Made by a program: the position numbers and the translations under genes | Notes under the pieces: generated by a model | The model's input: the letters and a program-made list of their open reading frames with translations, nothing else | Databases searched by the model: none | Told to the model about the DNA's origin: nothing | Origin: Desulfobacterales bacterium | GTDB taxonomy: Bacteria > Desulfobacterota > Desulfobacteria > Desulfobacterales > QNYZ01 | Assembly (NCBI GenBank): GCA_029938515.1 | Contig: JAOZUU010000009.1 | Coordinates: forward strand, 1-16,511 | Direction: 5' to 3' | Length of the DNA: 16,511 nucleotides | In this document: piece by piece, positions 14,593 through 16,511 of the stretch | How positions within the stretch are numbered: position 1 is the stretch's first letter | Layout: each line of letters begins with the position of its first letter

Positions 14593-15843
14593 TCAACCTT
14601 GTTGCTCTTCCAGTTGCTCAACAAAAGCCTCGACGTTCGTCTTGGTCTGCTCGTCAGAAATCATTCTCAAGTCATTCAAATCGCCATTGATGATCAGGGA
14701 CGGAATGCCTGTCTCCTTCTCCAGACGCTGAGCCATACCGTAGCGGCAATTGGAATTGGCGGGACAGGTCATGGCATCATGATAGATAATCCCGTCCACT
14801 TTGAAATAGTCGAGCATCCGCTTGATATAATCCTCCTTGGCCTCATCGGATCGTACGATGAATAATTTCGTATAAGCCCGGGCCATGCTGTTGAAGGGGT
14901 CATTTTCATCGAAATCCGAGAAAATCCAGCTATTGCAATAGGTGGACGCGAGTACGTTGGCGTCCAATCCGGCAAATAGTTTCGAATGAACGCTCAAGCG
15001 ACCCCATACCGGCATGCCTTCCCAGTAGATCCGGTATTTCTCACCCTCAACCGCGGCGACGTGATCCTTAATGCGCTCTTCGAGTTCCGCCAGTAACAGC
15101 TTGTAATAATCGATGGCCGTCTGGGTGCCTCGCAATACAACGGCCGGCCCCATGTGGATGGTCCCATCAAAAAATGTCAGAGGAGATGGCTTTGTACTGG
15201 CCGTAAAAAGCACTTTCTGCCAAAGTTCCGAACATTCCCGGGACAGGGCCAGGACGCGTTTTAATTCATCCATATCAAATTTATTGCCCGACACTTCTTC
15301 CAGGATGGGAATCAGGTTTTTAAGTTGCTCGGCTACGGAGATCACAAGTTCCTCTCCCACGTCCTTTACCCCCCGATGCGTATAAATCCCGATGACCGGT
15401 ACGTTGAACTCATCACCGTACCAGGCAAACCAGTCCTGCACGTCCCGGCACTGATTGGTATTAAAGACCAGTACATCCGGCTTTGGCACGGATTCGATTC
15501 CTTTATAAGCCTTGGACAAAGGCGTAACCCCTTTCAGGTATGCCCCGATGTCGGCCGTCAGATAAGAGCAGATAGTAGGCGTATATCCGATGGCATTGGC
15601 CTCGGGGATCATATCCGTCGCCATGCGGGTGGCCCCCAGCATGGCGCCATGATTTTCGGGAAAATGGACCAGAAATCCCATGGCCCGCAGGAGTTCCGCC
15701 GGACCGACGCTGGTACACCAGGCGATGGGCTTGCTCCGGTCTTTGGCAGCCGCATCCATTTCGTAAAAGTAGTCGGCCATAATCTTGCCCATCTGGGCGG
15801 TGGCTTTTATCTTCACCCGTTTAATTTGTTTTTCTTCTGCCAT
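14593..15843 (-). CDS. 2-hydroxyacyl-CoA dehydratase / benzoyl-CoA reductase family iron-sulfur subunit (HgdB/BcrB-like)
   Basis: This cytoplasmic, oxygen-sensitive subunit would hold a [4Fe-4S] cluster and take electrons from an ATPase activator to dehydrate a 2-hydroxyacyl-CoA or reduce an aromatic acyl-CoA. The 416 residues match the HGD-D family (about 380-440). The N-terminal stretch PIAWCTSVGPAELLRAMGF and the loop FPENHGAMLGA are strongly family-specific. Candidate cluster cysteines are Cys43, Cys92 (PTICSYL), Cys132 (TNQCRDVQ) and Cys360/366 (MTCPANSNCRYGM). The activator gene lies directly upstream. A heterodimeric partner subunit is expected but not in the window. ATG 15843 has AAGGAGT 4 bases upstream. 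Whether it is a dehydratase or a dearomatising reductase cannot be decided by eye; family membership is firm. Confidence 0.88.
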   Translation of the reverse strand: MAEEKQIKRVKIKATAQMGKIMADYFYEMDAAAKDRSKPIAWCTSVGPAELLRAMGFLVHFPENHGAMLGATRMATDMIPEANAIGYTPTICSYLTADIGAYLKGVTPLSKAYKGIESVPKPDVLVFNTNQCRDVQDWFAWYGDEFNVPVIGIYTHRGVKDVGEELVISVAEQLKNLIPILEEVSGNKFDMDELKRVLALSRECSELWQKVLFTASTKPSPLTFFDGTIHMGPAVVLRGTQTAIDYYKLLLAELEERIKDHVAAVEGEKYRIYWEGMPVWGRLSVHSKLFAGLDANVLASTYCNSWIFSDFDENDPFNSMARAYTKLFIVRSDEAKEDYIKRMLDYFKVDGIIYHDAMTCPANSNCRYGMAQRLEKETGIPSLIINGDLNDLRMISDEQTKTNVEAFVEQLEEQQG

Positions 15844-15861
15844 ATCTACTCCTTATTTCAG

Positions 15862-16040
15862 CGTTCAGGGTTCAGGGTTCAAGGTTCAGGGTTGATTACG
15901 AGACTGTTTTACAGGTAATGCCGACAATCCTAATTAGCAACGGCTCTCGCCCATTGAGTTAAATAGACGTGTATTTACACGTAATTGTAGTCATTGGTTT
16001 AAATCAACCCGTTCAAGCTTTTTATCCTTGAACCCTGAAC
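15862..16040. repeat. 7-bp GTTCAGG repeats in inverted orientation flanking a spacer
   Basis: At 15863-15894 a 7-base unit GTTCAGG occurs four times in tandem with small changes (one copy is GTTCAAG). Its complement returns at 16026-16040 in CCTTGAACCCTGAAC, giving a perfect 15-bp inverted repeat with 15870-15884, about 140 bp apart. The enclosed DNA is AT-rich without a credible frame. The pair lies in the 212-bp gap between the activator and the HgdB-like gene and could form a large stem-loop in the operon mRNA or mark the ends of a small inserted element. Confidence 0.65.
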
Positions 16041-16055
16041 GATGAACCGATTAAC

Positions 16056-16511
16056 CTATGATGTGCCATCCATTGCATACAAAGCCGCCCCCACCGCTCC
16101 GGTCAATTGGGGATGTTCAGCTACCCGGACATCACGTTCGATGAGTTCCTCGGTCATGGTGACGAGATAAGGGTTGTGCGCCACCACACCACCGGTCATC
16201 ACCACATCGGCGGTTAATGAATCCATCTCCATAACCCGCCGGATCACCGAATAGAAAAGCCCTTTGACGATGTCGGGCACTTTTTTTCCGTTTCTAATCT
16301 TTTCCAGTACTTCGGTCCCGGAAAATACGGTGCAAAAGCTCCCCAGACGTTCCATATTCCGGGATTGAACAGCCAGATCATTCATATCTTCCAGCGGAAC
16401 ATCCAGTCGTAACGCCATTTCTTCAAGAAATGCACCCGTACCGGCCGCGCATTTGCGGTTCATCTTAAAACTCAGGCGGCGCCCCTGATCATCCAGCTTG
16501 ATCACCTTGTT
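16056..16511 (-). CDS. BcrAD/BadFG/HgdC-type ATPase activator, 5' end missing
   Basis: This is the ASKHA-fold ATPase that couples ATP hydrolysis to electron transfer onto the dehydratase or reductase component. Only the C-terminal 151 codons are visible; the frame runs to the right edge (NKVIKLDDQG precedes NRKCAAGTG), so GTG 16505 is not the start. A typical HgdC has about 260-280 residues, so some 110 are missing. Both cluster ligands are present: Cys in NRKCAAGTGAFLE and Cys in GSFCTVFSGTEV, 39 residues apart, the same spacing as Cys127 and Cys166 of the Acidaminococcus HgdC. The second nucleotide-binding motif is TGGVVAHNP, and PQLTGAVGAALYA is the usual C-terminal family motif. The TAG stop at 16056 is followed by 212 bp before the HgdB-like gene, its likely partner. 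Confidence 0.92.
   Translation of the reverse strand, partial: NKVIKLDDQGRRLSFKMNRKCAAGTGAFLEEMALRLDVPLEDMNDLAVQSRNMERLGSFCTVFSGTEVLEKIRNGKKVPDIVKGLFYSVIRRVMEMDSLTADVVMTGGVVAHNPYLVTMTEELIERDVRVAEHPQLTGAVGAALYAMDGTS

Noticed and set aside
14457..14690. 77-codon plus-strand open frame in the gap after the HgdB-like gene
   Set aside because: It is made from the nested inverted repeats and then overlaps the opposite gene; there is no initiation signal.
15325..15918. 197-codon plus-strand open frame running into the GTTCAGG repeats
   Set aside because: Antisense to the HgdB-like gene; its C-terminus is only the translation of the tandem repeat.

Overview
The window looks like the chromosome of a mesophilic, strictly anaerobic Gram-negative bacterium, most likely a member of Desulfobacterota (sulfate-reducing or syntrophic type). 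This placement is an inference. It rests on an oxygen-sensitive dehydratase/benzoyl-CoA-reductase type system, an ADP-forming acyl-CoA synthetase, a PEP-CTERM sorted protein, a fused LivH-LivM permease, a DUF4388-type regulator and many short intergenic inverted repeats. No ribosomal or other phylogenetic marker is present, so genus cannot be assigned.

Layout. (1) Bases 1-4489, plus strand: a branched-chain amino acid type (HAAT) ABC importer, with a substrate-binding protein cut by the left window edge, a short inverted-repeat element, a fused LivHM permease, LivG and LivF. (2) Bases 4549-5339, minus strand: a secreted PEP-CTERM protein with its own terminator and a plausible promoter. (3) Bases 5340-6029: a divergent AT-rich spacer holding a strong AT dyad and a 157-bp MITE-like element. 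(4) Bases 6030-8333, plus strand: a carboxymuconolactone decarboxylase family protein, then a four-part protein (pseudo-receiver, DUF4388, membrane segment, C-terminal module). (5) Bases 8464-16511, minus strand: six co-directional genes, in transcription order a BcrAD/HgdC-type ATPase activator (cut by the right edge), a HgdB/BcrB-type iron-sulfur subunit, an ADP-forming acyl-CoA synthetase, an AMP-forming acyl-CoA ligase, a thiolase-like enzyme and a D-2-hydroxyacid dehydrogenase.

How the genes could work together. The minus-strand run reads as an anaerobic acyl-CoA pathway. A carboxylic acid would be activated to its CoA thioester, a radical-type dehydration or reduction driven by the ATPase activator would follow, then thiolytic cleavage, with ATP recovered by the ADP-forming synthetase. 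The D-2-hydroxyacid dehydrogenase makes a 2-oxoacid to (R)-2-hydroxyacyl-CoA to enoyl-CoA route attractive, as in amino-acid-fermenting clostridia. An aromatic-acid route cannot be excluded. The Liv importer could supply the substrate, but it is separated by unrelated genes and its link to the pathway is only inferred.

Several starts are corrected using ribosome-binding sites: LivHM at TTG 1131, the AMP ligase at TTG 12288 and the dehydrogenase at GTG 9447. Most gaps in the window carry distinct short repeats. These are the least explained part of the sequence.
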